From Phycisphaerae bacterium (lineage in GTDB: Bacteria; Planctomycetota; Phycisphaerae; Phycisphaerales; UBA1924): a DNA stretch of 64,000 nucleotides. The notes under the pieces were generated by a model that was not told where the DNA came from, ran no database searches, and was given only the letters and a program-made list of their open reading frames with translations. Of the stretch, positions 1 through 8,454 are shown in pieces. The translations under genes were made by a program, and so were the position numbers. The stretch covers positions 310,001 through 374,000 of the forward strand of contig JAEUIW010000001.1 of NCBI GenBank assembly GCA_016794925.1, read 5' to 3'. Each line of letters begins with the position of its first letter. The first letter of the stretch is position 1.

Positions 1-460
1 TGGGGAGTGTGATCGGCAGGGTGACGATTCCCAGGTCCAGTTCTCCGCTGAGCACCGCGGCGGCCACGGTGCTGGACCCCGCCTCGCGGATGTAGAACCG
101 GAGCCCGGGGTGTCGCCGGCGAACCTCGGAGACGACGCGCGGCAGCAGATAGGTCGTGGCCGTCGCGCCGCCGCCGATCCGGATCGAGCCCTCATCGAGA
201 CCCGCCAGGCGCCGCACCGCGGCCGCGCCGGCCTCCGCCGCGCGCAGGGCGTCCTCGGCGTGCGTCAGGAAAACCCGGCCGGCCTCGGTCAGCGTGACGC
301 CGCGGCTGGAGCGGTCCAGCAGGGGAGAGCCGACTTCGGATTCGAGCTTCTTCACCATCGCCGAGAGGGCCGGTTGCGTCACCCCGAGCGTGCGCGCGGC
401 CCGGGTGAGGTGCCGCGTTCGCGCGATCTCCCGGAAGTACCGAAGCGTGGTCAGCTCCAT
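1..460 (-). CDS. LysR-family transcriptional regulator, 3' end outside the window
   Basis: Read on the minus strand from ATG at 460, the protein begins with a LysR-type winged helix-turn-helix: MELTTLRYFREIARTRHLTR, then AARTLGVTQPALSAMVKKLE and SPLLDRSSRGVTLTEAG. The inducer-binding domain starts near residue 90 and runs off the window edge after about 153 residues. Proteins of this family bind DNA as tetramers and typically control the divergent neighbour and themselves. The divergent gene here is an ABC ATPase only 55 bp away, so the spacer at 461-515 probably carries both promoters. The family call is firm. The inducer and regulon cannot be read from the sequence. Confidence 0.9.
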   Translation of the reverse strand, partial: MELTTLRYFREIARTRHLTRAARTLGVTQPALSAMVKKLESEVGSPLLDRSSRGVTLTEAGRVFLTHAEDALRAAEAGAAAVRRLAGLDEGSIRIGGGATATTYLLPRVVSEVRRRHPGLRFYIREAGSSTVAAAVLSGELDLGIVTLPITLP

Positions 461-515
461 CGGGGCAGCATACGGCGCCCGTCGGCGTTGGCGCGCGGGC
501 CGTACGCTCCGGTCG

Positions 516-1325
516 ATGCTGGAGTGCCGGGAACTGACCTTCGCGTACGAGGAGGGGACACGGGTCCTGCGGGGGTTGTCCGCGCGGTTCCCCCCCGGCG
601 CCGTGACGGCCGTGATCGGCCCCAACGGCGCGGGGAAGTCCACGCTCCTGCGGCTGCTGCTGGGGGTGCGTTCGCCGCAGGGTGGCGAGGCGCTGCTGCA
701 CGGCACGCGAACGGATCGGATCGCGGCGGGGCGGAGGGCGACGCAGATCGCCTACCTCTCGCAGCGTCCCACCCTCGCCGAGGACCTGTCCGTGCGCGGG
801 GTGATCCGGTTGGGGCGGTTCGCGCGCCCGCATGAAACGGGGCTGGTCGGCCGGGTGCTGCACGAGTGTGGACTGGTCGCGCTGGCCGATCGGCCGTACG
901 CGTCTCTCTCGGCCGGGCAGCAGCAGCGCGTATCGCTGGCGCGCGCGCTGGCCCAGCTTCAGGGGCCGGACATCGCTCCCGAGACCCAGTGCCTGCTGGC
1001 GGACGAGCCCTGCGCCGCGATGGACCCCGCGGCCGTGCTGGAGACGGTCGCGCAATTCCGTGCCCAGGCGCGCACGGGCCGGGCGGTCGTGCTGGTGCTT
1101 CACGATCTTTCCATCGCCGCCCGAGTGGCCGACCGGGCGCTCGTGCTCGACGCACGGGGCGAGGCCGTGATCGAATCGAGTGTGGAGGACGCGCTGGCGC
1201 CCGGTCCGCTGCGGCGGGCGTTCGGGGTGCCATTCCGCATCCTTCGTGACGCGAGGGGGGGCGAGACGGCCCTGACCGCGGTCCTGCCGGTCGAACGCAT
1301 CGGCCCGCGCGAGTCCGGTGCGTAG
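516..1325 (+). CDS. ABC transporter ATP-binding protein, HmuV/FepC-like
   Basis: A 269-residue nucleotide-binding subunit. It has Walker A GPNGAGKST near residue 35, a Q-loop in LSQRP, the signature LSAGQQQRVSLARAL, Walker B CLLADEPCAAMDP and the switch histidine in LHDLS. A short insertion between signature and Walker B (LQGPDIAPETQ) resembles haem/iron-siderophore importers of the HmuV/FepC group. No permease or periplasmic binding protein lies in the window, so the substrate is inferred from subfamily resemblance only. The ATG at 516 was chosen because homology begins there; the reading frame stays open upstream without similarity. The next gene starts 11 bp after the stop. Confidence 0.85.
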   Translation: MLECRELTFAYEEGTRVLRGLSARFPPGAVTAVIGPNGAGKSTLLRLLLGVRSPQGGEALLHGTRTDRIAAGRRATQIAYLSQRPTLAEDLSVRGVIRLGRFARPHETGLVGRVLHECGLVALADRPYASLSAGQQQRVSLARALAQLQGPDIAPETQCLLADEPCAAMDPAAVLETVAQFRAQARTGRAVVLVLHDLSIAARVADRALVLDARGEAVIESSVEDALAPGPLRRAFGVPFRILRDARGGETALTAVLPVERIGPRESGA

Positions 1326-1336
1326 AATCCGCTGTT

Positions 1337-2086
1337 GTGCTGAACAACATACCCGTTCATCTCATCATCTTCGTGATCGTTCTGGCATTCTCGGGCCTGA
1401 ACTGGCTGTACCGTCAGCTCCAGCTGAAGGCCGAGCAGAACCGGCGCGAGCTCGAGGCGGCGCGACGAAGTGAGGCGCTGCTTCGAACCGGTCGCGAGGA
1501 TGAGCCGAGCGCCGGGCCCGCGCGCTCCGAAAGCCCGGTGGCGTCGGCTTCGCTGCCGGCACCCGGTGATGAGATCCAACGGAGACTGCGCGAGATCGCC
1601 GAGCGGCGGCGGGCGCAGCTGGAAGAACTCCGGCGCCGATCGGCCTCCGCGGCGAGCGCCGCGGGCGGATCGGGCAGCGGAGGAGCCGCATCTGGTGGAG
1701 GAAGCGGGGGGGGTGCCGCGGGGGCCGGGTCGCCTGTTGCTGCGCAACGGATGGGTCCCGCCCCAACGGCCAGCCGGGGTCCGTTTCAACGCAGCTCGAG
1801 TCCGAGGCCGAAGCAATCGGCGCCGCGTCCATCCGCGGTTGAGTCGCGTGCCCGTCCCAAGCCCAAGCCCCGTCCGGCCGCGGTCCGTCCACCCGCCGTT
1901 CCGGAATCCGACGGCACGACGACGCATCGCCTGGTTCGAGATTCCGAGGCCCCGGTGCCGTTGCCGGCCGCGGACATGGAGCAGCCGACGCATCCGATCC
2001 TGGCCCGGCTGAGGGCCTCACATCAGGATCAACGCGATGCGATCGTGCTCGCCGAGATCTTCGGACGGCCGGTTTGTGAGCGTTGA
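1337..2086 (+). CDS. Hypothetical membrane-anchored low-complexity protein
   Basis: A 249-residue protein of unknown function starting at GTG, 11 bp after the ABC ATPase stop. Residues about 6-26 form one hydrophobic segment, then a charged stretch (about 28-50) likely to be a short coiled coil. A Gly/Ala/Ser-rich linker is followed by a Pro/Arg/Lys-rich middle. The C-terminal 30 residues (HPILARLRASHQDQRDAIVL onward) are the only part that looks folded. The layout suggests an inner-membrane-tethered protein with a flexible arm presenting a small C-terminal module. The stop codon lies inside the loop of the hairpin at 2063-2099. Confidence 0.7.
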   Translation: MLNNIPVHLIIFVIVLAFSGLNWLYRQLQLKAEQNRRELEAARRSEALLRTGREDEPSAGPARSESPVASASLPAPGDEIQRRLREIAERRRAQLEELRRRSASAASAAGGSGSGGAASGGGSGGGAAGAGSPVAAQRMGPAPTASRGPFQRSSSPRPKQSAPRPSAVESRARPKPKPRPAAVRPPAVPESDGTTTHRLVRDSEAPVPLPAADMEQPTHPILARLRASHQDQRDAIVLAEIFGRPVCER

Positions 2087-2099
2087 TATCCGGCCGTCC
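2063..2099 (+). terminator. Perfect 10-bp hairpin spanning a stop codon, possible bidirectional terminator
   Basis: The arms ggacggccgg (2063-2072) and ccggccgtcc (2090-2099) are perfectly complementary around a 17-nt loop that holds the stop codon of the upstream gene. There is no T tract on either side, so intrinsic termination is uncertain. Its place between convergent genes (a plus-strand gene ending at 2086 and rsmG ending at 2152) fits a 3' boundary element. The same 9-base stem core, gacggccgg, recurs in the terminator at 38305-38340. Confidence 0.45.
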
Positions 2100-2151
2100 T
2101 GCAACTCGGCGTCAGGAGGCGTGCGGCTCCCGGCGGCCGGCGACCCGAAGG

Positions 2152-2958
2152 TCAACGCCGATCCGTGCGTCCCCGGCGGGTGGACCGGGTGTTCCTCATT
2201 CCCAGCGGGTGCGCGGCCGGTTCGCCCGGCGATCTCGGATACACCCTCGGCGTGAGGCTTCCCTTTCGCATGACCACGACCCGCCCGGTCGGCGTGTCCG
2301 CGATGCCTTCGACTCGTCCGCCGAGCATGCCGATGGCCTCGCCCGCCTCCGACACCTCATGCTCGGCCTTTTCGCCCTTCACCGCCAGCGCCCAACCGTC
2401 TCGCCGCACGAGCGGGAGCGTGAGTTCCGCGACGATCGCGAGATGACCGACCGCGCGCGCGACCGCCACGTCGTAGCGCTCCCGGTGACGCTCGCGGTCG
2501 TGTCCGAGCCGCTCCGCGCGCTCGTTCTCGACGCGGACGTTTGACAGCCCCAGCCGCGCCGCGGCGTCACGGAGGAACAACGCTTTCTTGCCCGTCGCTT
2601 CCACCAACGTGAACGTCGAGTGGGGCAGCACGACCGCGAGCGGCAGGCCCGGCACACCGCATCCAGATCCCACGTCGATCACCGAAGGACTCTCCCCTGC
2701 TTCGGCGATCAGCGGCACCAGCGTCAGCGCGTCCAGGATGTGCCGACGCCAAGCCTCATTCGGATCTCGGATCGCCGTGAGGTTCATCGTCCGGTTCGCC
2801 GCGAGCAGGTGACCGACGAACGCGGCCAGGCGGGGTACGTCATCCGTCTCGAACTCGATCCCCAGCGCGGCGGCGGCGGCGAGGAATTCGGCCGGAGGGG
2901 CGGCGGGCTCGGGCGTCGCGGCTGGGGGGGGGCCCTGGGCTGGTTGAGAATTGGGCAT
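2152..2958 (-). CDS. rsmG: 16S rRNA (guanine(527)-N(7))-methyltransferase RsmG
   Basis: A 268-residue class I SAM methyltransferase that methylates N7 of G527 in 16S rRNA. The SAM-binding motif VIDVGSGCGVPGLPLAVVLP lies near residue 92, followed by VEATGKKALFLRDAA and the RsmG hallmark ARAVGHLAIVAELTLPLV. The N-terminal segment TMNLTAIRDPNEAWRRHILD is also typical. The first 25 residues are Pro/Ala-rich and include a run of nine C (minus strand; 2924-2932) encoding consecutive prolines, a possible slippage site. RsmG often neighbours parAB near the origin; parAB is absent here but a parS-like site lies 20 kb away. It diverges from the gene at 3022. Confidence 0.95.
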   Translation of the reverse strand: MPNSQPAQGPPPAATPEPAAPPAEFLAAAAALGIEFETDDVPRLAAFVGHLLAANRTMNLTAIRDPNEAWRRHILDALTLVPLIAEAGESPSVIDVGSGCGVPGLPLAVVLPHSTFTLVEATGKKALFLRDAAARLGLSNVRVENERAERLGHDRERHRERYDVAVARAVGHLAIVAELTLPLVRRDGWALAVKGEKAEHEVSEAGEAIGMLGGRVEGIADTPTGRVVVMRKGSLTPRVYPRSPGEPAAHPLGMRNTRSTRRGRTDRR

Positions 2959-3021
2959 GGTTGGCGCGGGGGTAGACTAGCTCTCACGCCGGGGAGTTTT
3001 CCCGCGCGGCAGGAGCCACGT

Positions 3022-3549
3022 ATGAGCGGTGTGTTGTTCAAGCTGGTTGCGGTTGGAATGGGTGGCGCGCTGGCCGCGCTCGTGATGAGCGCTTCGGGCG
3101 CCGGGCGGCTGGCCCCCGGGCCACGTGGGAATCCCGAAGAGATCGCGCGCGTGCTCGATGATTTTCACGACGCCGCGTCCAAGGCGGATTCGGTCCGGTA
3201 CTTCGGGCACTTTGCCACGCAAGGGGTATTTCTGGGCACGGACGCAACCGAGCGCTGGGACGTGGCCGCGTTCCGGGCGTACGCCGAGCCGCACTTCAGC
3301 GCGGGAAAAGGGTGGACCTACCACGCGGTGGAGCGTCATGTGTCCGTCCACCCCGATGGCGCGGCGGCCTGGTTCGACGAACGACTGAAGAACGCGAAAT
3401 TCGGCGAATGCCGCGGCTCGGGCGTGCTCGTTCGAGAGAACGGCGCATGGAAGATCGCACAATACAACCTGACCATTCCGATCCCGAACGATCTCGCCGA
3501 GCCAGTCGTGAAACTGATCGCCGGGCCGCGAGGCAACTCGCGCCCTTGA
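3022..3549 (+). CDS. Secreted SnoaL/NTF2-like domain protein
   Basis: A 175-residue protein. The ATG at 3022 is set by an AGGAG Shine-Dalgarno at 3011-3015, six bases upstream. Residues 1-28 form an N-terminal hydrophobic segment, probably a signal peptide or anchor. The rest follows the SnoaL-like (NTF2-like superfamily) pattern: IARVLDDFHDAASKADSVRY, FGHFATQGVFLGTDATERWD, and a C-terminal VLVRENGAWKIAQYNLTIPI. In characterised relatives this fold is a small cone-shaped pocket used for ligand binding or non-redox catalysis. No substrate can be read here. It stands alone between divergent rsmG and a 267-bp spacer. Confidence 0.8.
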   Translation: MSGVLFKLVAVGMGGALAALVMSASGAGRLAPGPRGNPEEIARVLDDFHDAASKADSVRYFGHFATQGVFLGTDATERWDVAAFRAYAEPHFSAGKGWTYHAVERHVSVHPDGAAAWFDERLKNAKFGECRGSGVLVRENGAWKIAQYNLTIPIPNDLAEPVVKLIAGPRGNSRP

Positions 3550-3816
3550 TTGCGGACAAGAGAGCCGATAATCGACCGCGCAATTGATGCACCAGCGTGA
3601 ATCACGAGTGAATCATCTGGTTTGTCGCTGTCGAATCCGTTGCGATCGGCGGCGAGTCGGTCGGTGTTGTGGTATATGTTTGTTCCGACGCCCACGCGCG
3701 ATCAGGAATGACCGCATCGCGCCCGATTGGCCCCCTTCGTGAACCGAACTCGTGGTCGGTTCCGCGCGGAGGCGGTTCTCTGATGCGCGCGGGTCGGTTT
3801 CTTGAGGCTATGAATC

Positions 3817-4799
3817 GTGCGACCCGACCAGTTTTCCTGCTTCATCGATCCCGAGACCCGCGTTCCGTTGCGGCTGGACCAGCCGTCGATCGTTGACGGC
3901 CAGGTCGTTTCGGGAGCGCTCGTGGACCCTTCCGGGGGTGAGCGGTTCCGCATCCGCAACGGCATCGCGCGGTTCGTGCCGTCGACCAACTACGTGCAGA
4001 ACTTCGGCTTGCAGTGGAAGATCCATTCGCGGACCCAGCTCGACAGCCACAACGGTTCAACCTACTCACGCGATCGCTGGAAAGAAGTATCCGGCTGGGA
4101 TGACGACTTGCGGGGCAAGAACATCCTCGAGGCCGGCTCCGGGGCCGGGCGGTTCACCGAGGTGCTCGCGTCGACGGGCGCCGACGTGTACTCGTTCGAT
4201 TTTTCGGAGGCGGTCGAGGCGAATCGCGAGAACAACGGCCATTTCCCCAACCTGAACGTGTTCCAGGCCGATGTCTACCGCATCCCGCTCGCCAAGGGCT
4301 CGTTCGATCACGTCTTCTGCCTGGGCGTCATCCAGCACACGCCCGATCCCGCCCTGACATTCCAATGCCTCGCGTCGATGCTCAAGCCCGGCGGGCGTCT
4401 CGCCTCGACGTGTACGTGAAACGCCTGGCGGCGATGCTCCATTGGAAGTACGTCATGCGTCCGCTCACGAAGCGCATGTCGCCCTCGGCGCTGTACGCGT
4501 TCGTCAATTGGTACGCGCCCAAACTGATGCCGCTGGCGCGGGTGATGCACGCCGTCGGCGGTCGCGCCGGCCGCCGCCTCGTACCGATTCTCGATCAGCA
4601 GGACAAGCGCGTCTCACGCGAGGTGCAACGGGACTGGACGATCCTCGACACCTACGACGCGCTCGGGCCCGCGTACGATCAGCCCCAGACGTTCGAGACC
4701 GTTCGGCGCTGGTTCGACGAGGCGGGGTTCCGAGACGTCGAGATGTTCCGAGGCCCGATCGGCGGCGGCGGACTGTGCGCCCGGGGCGTCAAGATCTGA
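3817..4799 (+). pseudogene. Frameshifted class I SAM methyltransferase with Trm112-like N-terminus
   Basis: Two overlapping frames carry the halves of one protein. The first (GTG 3817 to 4419) has a Trm112-like N-terminal segment (about residues 8-50), the SAM motif ILEAGSGAGRFTEVLASTGA and IQHTPDPALTFQCLASMLKP, then GGRLASTCT and a stop. The second continues the expected fold directly: DVYVKRLAAMLHWKYVMRPL through to PQTFETVRRWFDEAGFRDVE, ending at 4799. Inserting one base near 4403-4408 joins them as GGRLAxDVYVKR. That points to a single-base deletion, either a real inactivation or an assembly error. If intact it would be about 327 residues, a cellular methyltransferase of unknown substrate. 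Confidence 0.8.
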
Positions 4800-5053
4800 A
4801 ACTCGGACCTCGCGCAGGGCTCCCACCCACTCCGGCCCGATCGCGTCGGCGCCGGCGGCGGAGGGTTCCCACGTGTCGCTCATCTTGTACCGCAACTGAG
4901 ACCGATGTTCCGACGTACAGCCTGGCGCTCGATCGTGGGATCGGGGCCGCGCCAGTACGGTTGAAGTTTGCCGAACGTGGAGCCGACTTGACCGATTCCT
5001 GATCCGCCGCGCATCCGGGTGCCGCCCGGGACGCGTATCGTGGGGACGTGAAC

Positions 5054-5929
5054 ATGACCCAGACCAAACCGCCGCAGCCCCGCGTCACGCCCAGCGCGGC
5101 GAACGAGAGTTCCGAATACGTCCTGGGGACCGGATCCGATGAGTTGGCTCGTCTCGGGCTGCAGCACCAGTTGTGGTCCGCCGCGGCGCACGAACTCTGG
5201 GAGCGTGCGTCGGTGGCGCAGGGCAGCCATGTGCTCGATATCGGATGCGGGCCGGGCCACGCCGCGATGGACCTCGCGCAGATCGTGGGTGAAACGGGCC
5301 TGGTCATCGGCATCGATGAGTCCGCGCGATTCCTCAAGGCTCTGCACGACGAGGCCGCTTCGCGCAAGCTGCAAAACGTGCAGCGGGTGCTGGGCGACGT
5401 GCAGGACATCGCGCGGGTGCTGCCCGATTATGCCGCGTCGATCGACGTGGCGTATGCACGCTGGGTCTTCTGCTTCTTGAGCCGGCCCGAAGACGTGGTC
5501 GCGGGCGTGGCCCGGCTGCTCAAGCCCGGCGGGCGTCTGGCGATCCAGGACTACTTCAATTACGAATTCTCCATGGCGCTCGCGCCACGGCGCGAGTCCT
5601 TCCACAAGGTGGTGTCGGCGGTCGCTTCGAGCTGGCGGGCCCGGGGCGGCGACCCCGACATCGTGGGCCGCTTGCCCGCGTTGCTTGCCAAGCACGGGCT
5701 GAAGGTCACGCACCTGGCCGCGCGGTCCCGGATCGCCCGTCCCGGCGAGATGATGTGGTCCTGGCCCGAGACGTTCTTCCTCGGTTTCACGACCAGGCTC
5801 GTTGAGTCCGGGCACCTCGCCCAGGAGGACGCCGCGCGGTTCCGGCAGGATTGGGCCGAGGCTTCCTCGGACCGGTCCAACTTCTGCCTGCTGCCCACCG
5901 TGTTCGACCTCATCGCCATCAAACTCTGA
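5054..5929 (+). CDS. Class I SAM-dependent methyltransferase
   Basis: A 291-residue Methyltransf_11/UbiE-like enzyme. SAM motif I is HVLDIGCGPGHAAMDLAQIV, motif II GLVIGIDESARFLKAL, and the post-motif region is VARLLKPGGRLAIQDYFNYE. The C-terminal third ends in FCLLPTVFDLIAIKL. I chose ATG 5054 because GGGGA precedes it by about seven bases; a GTG two codons upstream is the alternative. It lies about 250 bp downstream of the frameshifted methyltransferase but the two are not obvious duplicates. The family call is secure and the substrate unknown. It converges on the small gene ending at 5978. Confidence 0.85.
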   Translation: MTQTKPPQPRVTPSAANESSEYVLGTGSDELARLGLQHQLWSAAAHELWERASVAQGSHVLDIGCGPGHAAMDLAQIVGETGLVIGIDESARFLKALHDEAASRKLQNVQRVLGDVQDIARVLPDYAASIDVAYARWVFCFLSRPEDVVAGVARLLKPGGRLAIQDYFNYEFSMALAPRRESFHKVVSAVASSWRARGGDPDIVGRLPALLAKHGLKVTHLAARSRIARPGEMMWSWPETFFLGFTTRLVESGHLAQEDAARFRQDWAEASSDRSNFCLLPTVFDLIAIKL

Positions 5930-5977
5930 TCATTGGCGCGGGCGCTCCGCTGAAGCGCGCCGGTCAGGCGCTCGGGC

Positions 5978-6226
5978 TCACTCGCCCAGGCGTTCGAATC
6001 GTCGCAGGCTCTCGCCGACCCGCGCGTACCCGGCGAACACCCCCGGGGAGGGTCGCCCCGCCGCGTGCTCGGGGTCCAGCCCGACCACGCGCGTTCCCTG
6101 GTCGTCCTCCACCAGCGCCCAGCACATCACGTGACGGGTATGAAACTCGTGCGCGTCACCCGACCCCGAGTCGTAGACCACGAGCCACCCCTCGGCGGGG
6201 ATGATCTGGAGGATGCGTCGGGCCAT
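5978..6226 (-). CDS. Small conserved-looking hypothetical protein
   Basis: An 82-residue protein starting MARRILQIIPAEGWLVVYDS. It contains a compact beta-rich stretch (EFHTRHVMCWALVEDDQGTR, VVGLDPEHAA) and ends RVGESLRRFERLGE. Codon use is strongly GC-ending, as in neighbouring genes, which supports coding. It has no signal peptide or membrane segment. It lies 45 bp downstream of the DUF1570 gene on the same strand and may be the last gene of the infC-DUF1570 unit. I do not recognise a family; it could be a short regulatory or binding domain. Confidence 0.65.
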   Translation of the reverse strand: MARRILQIIPAEGWLVVYDSGSGDAHEFHTRHVMCWALVEDDQGTRVVGLDPEHAAGRPSPGVFAGYARVGESLRRFERLGE

Positions 6227-6271
6227 GGTGTACCAGCAAAGCCCGGGTCACGGCGAAAAACAAGCGTGCGC

Positions 6272-7495
6272 TCACTCGAACCTGATTTCCGGATCCCAGG
6301 CGATGTCCCGGCCGGTGGGGTCGGTACGTTTCACCCACGCCAGGCGCACATCGACCTTCAGCCCTCTCGTGCGCACACCCGGCGGCGCGCCGTCCTTCCC
6401 CGCGGTGAACTCCCATGAGGTCTTGCGGACGGGATCGTCCGCCGGCGGCGGGTCGAACATCCCGGGGTCAGAAGCCGAAACCTCTTCACGCACGCCGTGG
6501 GCGCGACGCGCCAGCCGGAACCCCGCATCGGTCAGCGTGCGCCGCAACTCGTCGAACGACGCCGGGTCTTTTCCCTTCGTGCGCAGCCCCCGCAACCCCT
6601 GGGCGTAGAAATCGAGCCGGTCCGCCGCGGTCGACAGCGGGTCCGGCCGCAGACCGTCGATGAACGCCCGCCAGGCACGCTCGAACTCGGCCAGGTCGTC
6701 ACCGAAGGCGGCGCGGAGGGCCGCGTCGGGCCCTTTCCCGTCCGCGAGCGCGTGCAGGTAGCCGGTCAGGAGAGGCTCGTACTTGCCGCTCTCGCCGTGG
6801 ATGATGAACTGGACGATCGACCACGACTGGTCGTAGAGCAGCCCCGCCCGCGCGTCGCCCGCGTTCACGCGCGCGTTCCAGCGGTCGTTGCTCATCCCCA
6901 GAAGTTCGCCAAACCCCCAGGCCTTGCCCTCGGTCACCCGCTTCTTCACCGCCGCGACGCGCCGGGCCTCGGCCAGCCCCGTGACCAGGCTGCCGCGCAC
7001 GATCTTCGCCTGTCCGAACCACTCCGCGAGTCCCTCGTTGGCCCACGGCGGGAGCGCCGCGCCGATCCGCATGAACGCGAACTGATGGAATCCCTCGTGC
7101 TGCAGCGTGTGCAGCAGCTCGGCCCGGGTCTGGCCCTGCACGAACGCGGCCAGGCCCGTGCCCGAGCGCCCCGAGTAGAACATCCCCGCCGTGTTCCGGC
7201 CGTCGTACCCCGCGTCCGCGAGGAACCGGTTGTACTCGTCCATCGAGCGGAAGAGGTACAGATCAGCCCGGGACCGGTTGCGAACCTTGAACGACGCGAA
7301 GCGGCGCGCGTACTCCTCGAAGACCGCGTCCATGTGCGACGCCAGGCTCTCGGCCTCGCGCCGGTCCAGCGTGGTGGTCACGCGGTAGTTCCGGCTGTCG
7401 AACGAGAGGCGCTCACCCGCCCGGGCGGAGCCGGCCGACATCAGCGCCGTCGTCCACACGATCAGCACGCGAACCCACACGCCCGACAGGCTCAT
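6272..7495 (-). CDS. Secreted DUF1570 protein with HExxH metallopeptidase motif
   Basis: A 407-residue exported protein with a signal peptide (residues about 1-26, ending in SARAG). The central region has the HExxH signature in LLHTLQHEGFHQFAFMRIG (about residues 125-143), followed by PPWANEGLAEWFGQA, whose glutamate is a candidate third zinc ligand as in gluzincins. This pattern and length fit the DUF1570 family, common in planctomycetes. The role is probably an extracytoplasmic zinc peptidase, but no substrate is known. The start ATG has AGGAG eight bases upstream. It follows infC by 56 bp, where many bacteria have rpmI-rplT. Confidence 0.8.
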   Translation of the reverse strand: MSLSGVWVRVLIVWTTALMSAGSARAGERLSFDSRNYRVTTTLDRREAESLASHMDAVFEEYARRFASFKVRNRSRADLYLFRSMDEYNRFLADAGYDGRNTAGMFYSGRSGTGLAAFVQGQTRAELLHTLQHEGFHQFAFMRIGAALPPWANEGLAEWFGQAKIVRGSLVTGLAEARRVAAVKKRVTEGKAWGFGELLGMSNDRWNARVNAGDARAGLLYDQSWSIVQFIIHGESGKYEPLLTGYLHALADGKGPDAALRAAFGDDLAEFERAWRAFIDGLRPDPLSTAADRLDFYAQGLRGLRTKGKDPASFDELRRTLTDAGFRLARRAHGVREEVSASDPGMFDPPPADDPVRKTSWEFTAGKDGAPPGVRTRGLKVDVRLAWVKRTDPTGRDIAWDPEIRFE

Positions 7496-7551
7496 GCCGC
7501 CGCTCCTGATCCCCGCCCCCCACGCCCGCGTCGGACGGTCCGCCCGACGCC

Positions 7552-8241
7552 TCAGGCGCTGGGCGCCGGCGCGGCGTGCGCGACGCCCGAGGCTGTCGCG
7601 GTCGCGGGCGTCTCCACCTGCGGTTTGGACGGAGCCTTTGACGCGAGCTCCGCCTTCTTTTCCTTCTCCAGCTTTCGCCGGACGGCCTCAACCTTGACCT
7701 TGTCCGGGGCCAGGATGATGCTCGCGCTCGTGCCCATCCAGCGCGGCGTGGACTCGACCTTCGAGACATCGCCCAGCGCATCGGCCACGCGCTTCAGGCG
7801 CTCCAGCCCGATCTCGCGGTGCGCCATCTCCCGGCCCTTGAACCGCTGCGTGATCAGCACCTTGTGCCCCGCGATCAGGAACCGCCGCGACTGTTCGATC
7901 CGGATCTGCACGTCGTGCTCGTCGATCTTCGCGCTCCGACCCAGCCGGACCTCTTTCATCTCAGTGGACTTGCTCGCCGAGCGGTTTTTCTGCTCGCGCT
8001 TGGAAGTCTCGTACTTGTACTTGCCATAGTCCATGATCTTGCACACGGGCGGACGCGCCTCGGGCGAGATCTCCACCAGGTCCAGCCCCAGGGCCTCCGC
8101 CATCCGGAGCGCCTCCGGCGTCTCGATCACCCCGATCTGCTCGTTGTCCGCGCCGATCACCCGGATGGGCGTGATGCGGATCAGGTGGTTCACACGCACG
8201 CGCTGCTGAGGGCCGTCACGACCGGTCATTGGACGATTGAT
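7552..8241 (-). CDS. infC: Translation initiation factor IF-3, apparent ATC start
   Basis: IF-3 binds the 30S subunit, checks the start codon and prevents premature subunit joining. The N-terminal domain has VNHLIRITPIRVIGADNEQI, the linker KIMDYGKYKYE, and the C-domain EVRLGRSAKIDEHDVQIRI and ITQRFKGREMAHREIG. A charged Lys/Ala/Pro tail of about 35 residues is added. The only strong Shine-Dalgarno (AAGGAGG, 8255-8249) lies seven bases before an in-frame ATC at 8241-8239. The first ATG (8229) is 19 bases away. IF-3 genes in several bacteria use AUU/AUC starts, through which IF-3 represses its own translation, so I set the start at ATC (229 aa). rpmI and rplT do not follow. Confidence 0.92.
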   Translation of the reverse strand: MNRPMTGRDGPQQRVRVNHLIRITPIRVIGADNEQIGVIETPEALRMAEALGLDLVEISPEARPPVCKIMDYGKYKYETSKREQKNRSASKSTEMKEVRLGRSAKIDEHDVQIRIEQSRRFLIAGHKVLITQRFKGREMAHREIGLERLKRVADALGDVSKVESTPRWMGTSASIILAPDKVKVEAVRRKLEKEKKAELASKAPSKPQVETPATATASGVAHAAPAPSA

Positions 8242-8454
8242 TGCGAAGCCTCCTTGTGGTTACACCGAGACGCCCGCGCGAGCGAACCACGCCCGCACGC
8301 CGCCGCGGTCATCGAGCCCCGGATTGGTACGCCACGCCCGGGTCATCGCGGTCCGCATGGGCGGAACGCACGAAGGCGACGGTTGATCGATCGGTTCCGC
8401 ATCGGCCTTGACATCCCGGGCAGTCACCCCCACGGCGAACAACGCCGCCGCACA

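Noticed and set aside
4614-4895. A 93-codon minus-strand frame opposite the frameshifted methyltransferase
   Set aside because: Mostly antisense to a better-supported gene; its free part is too short to judge.
5940-5975. A GC-rich partial dyad between the convergent genes ending at 5929 and 5978
   Set aside because: Arms are short and imperfect, with no T tract; not enough for a terminator call.
8260-8442. A 60-codon TTG-started frame in the infC leader, a possible regulatory upstream ORF
   Set aside because: No Shine-Dalgarno, no conserved-looking protein sequence, and GC-rich leaders often stay open by chance.
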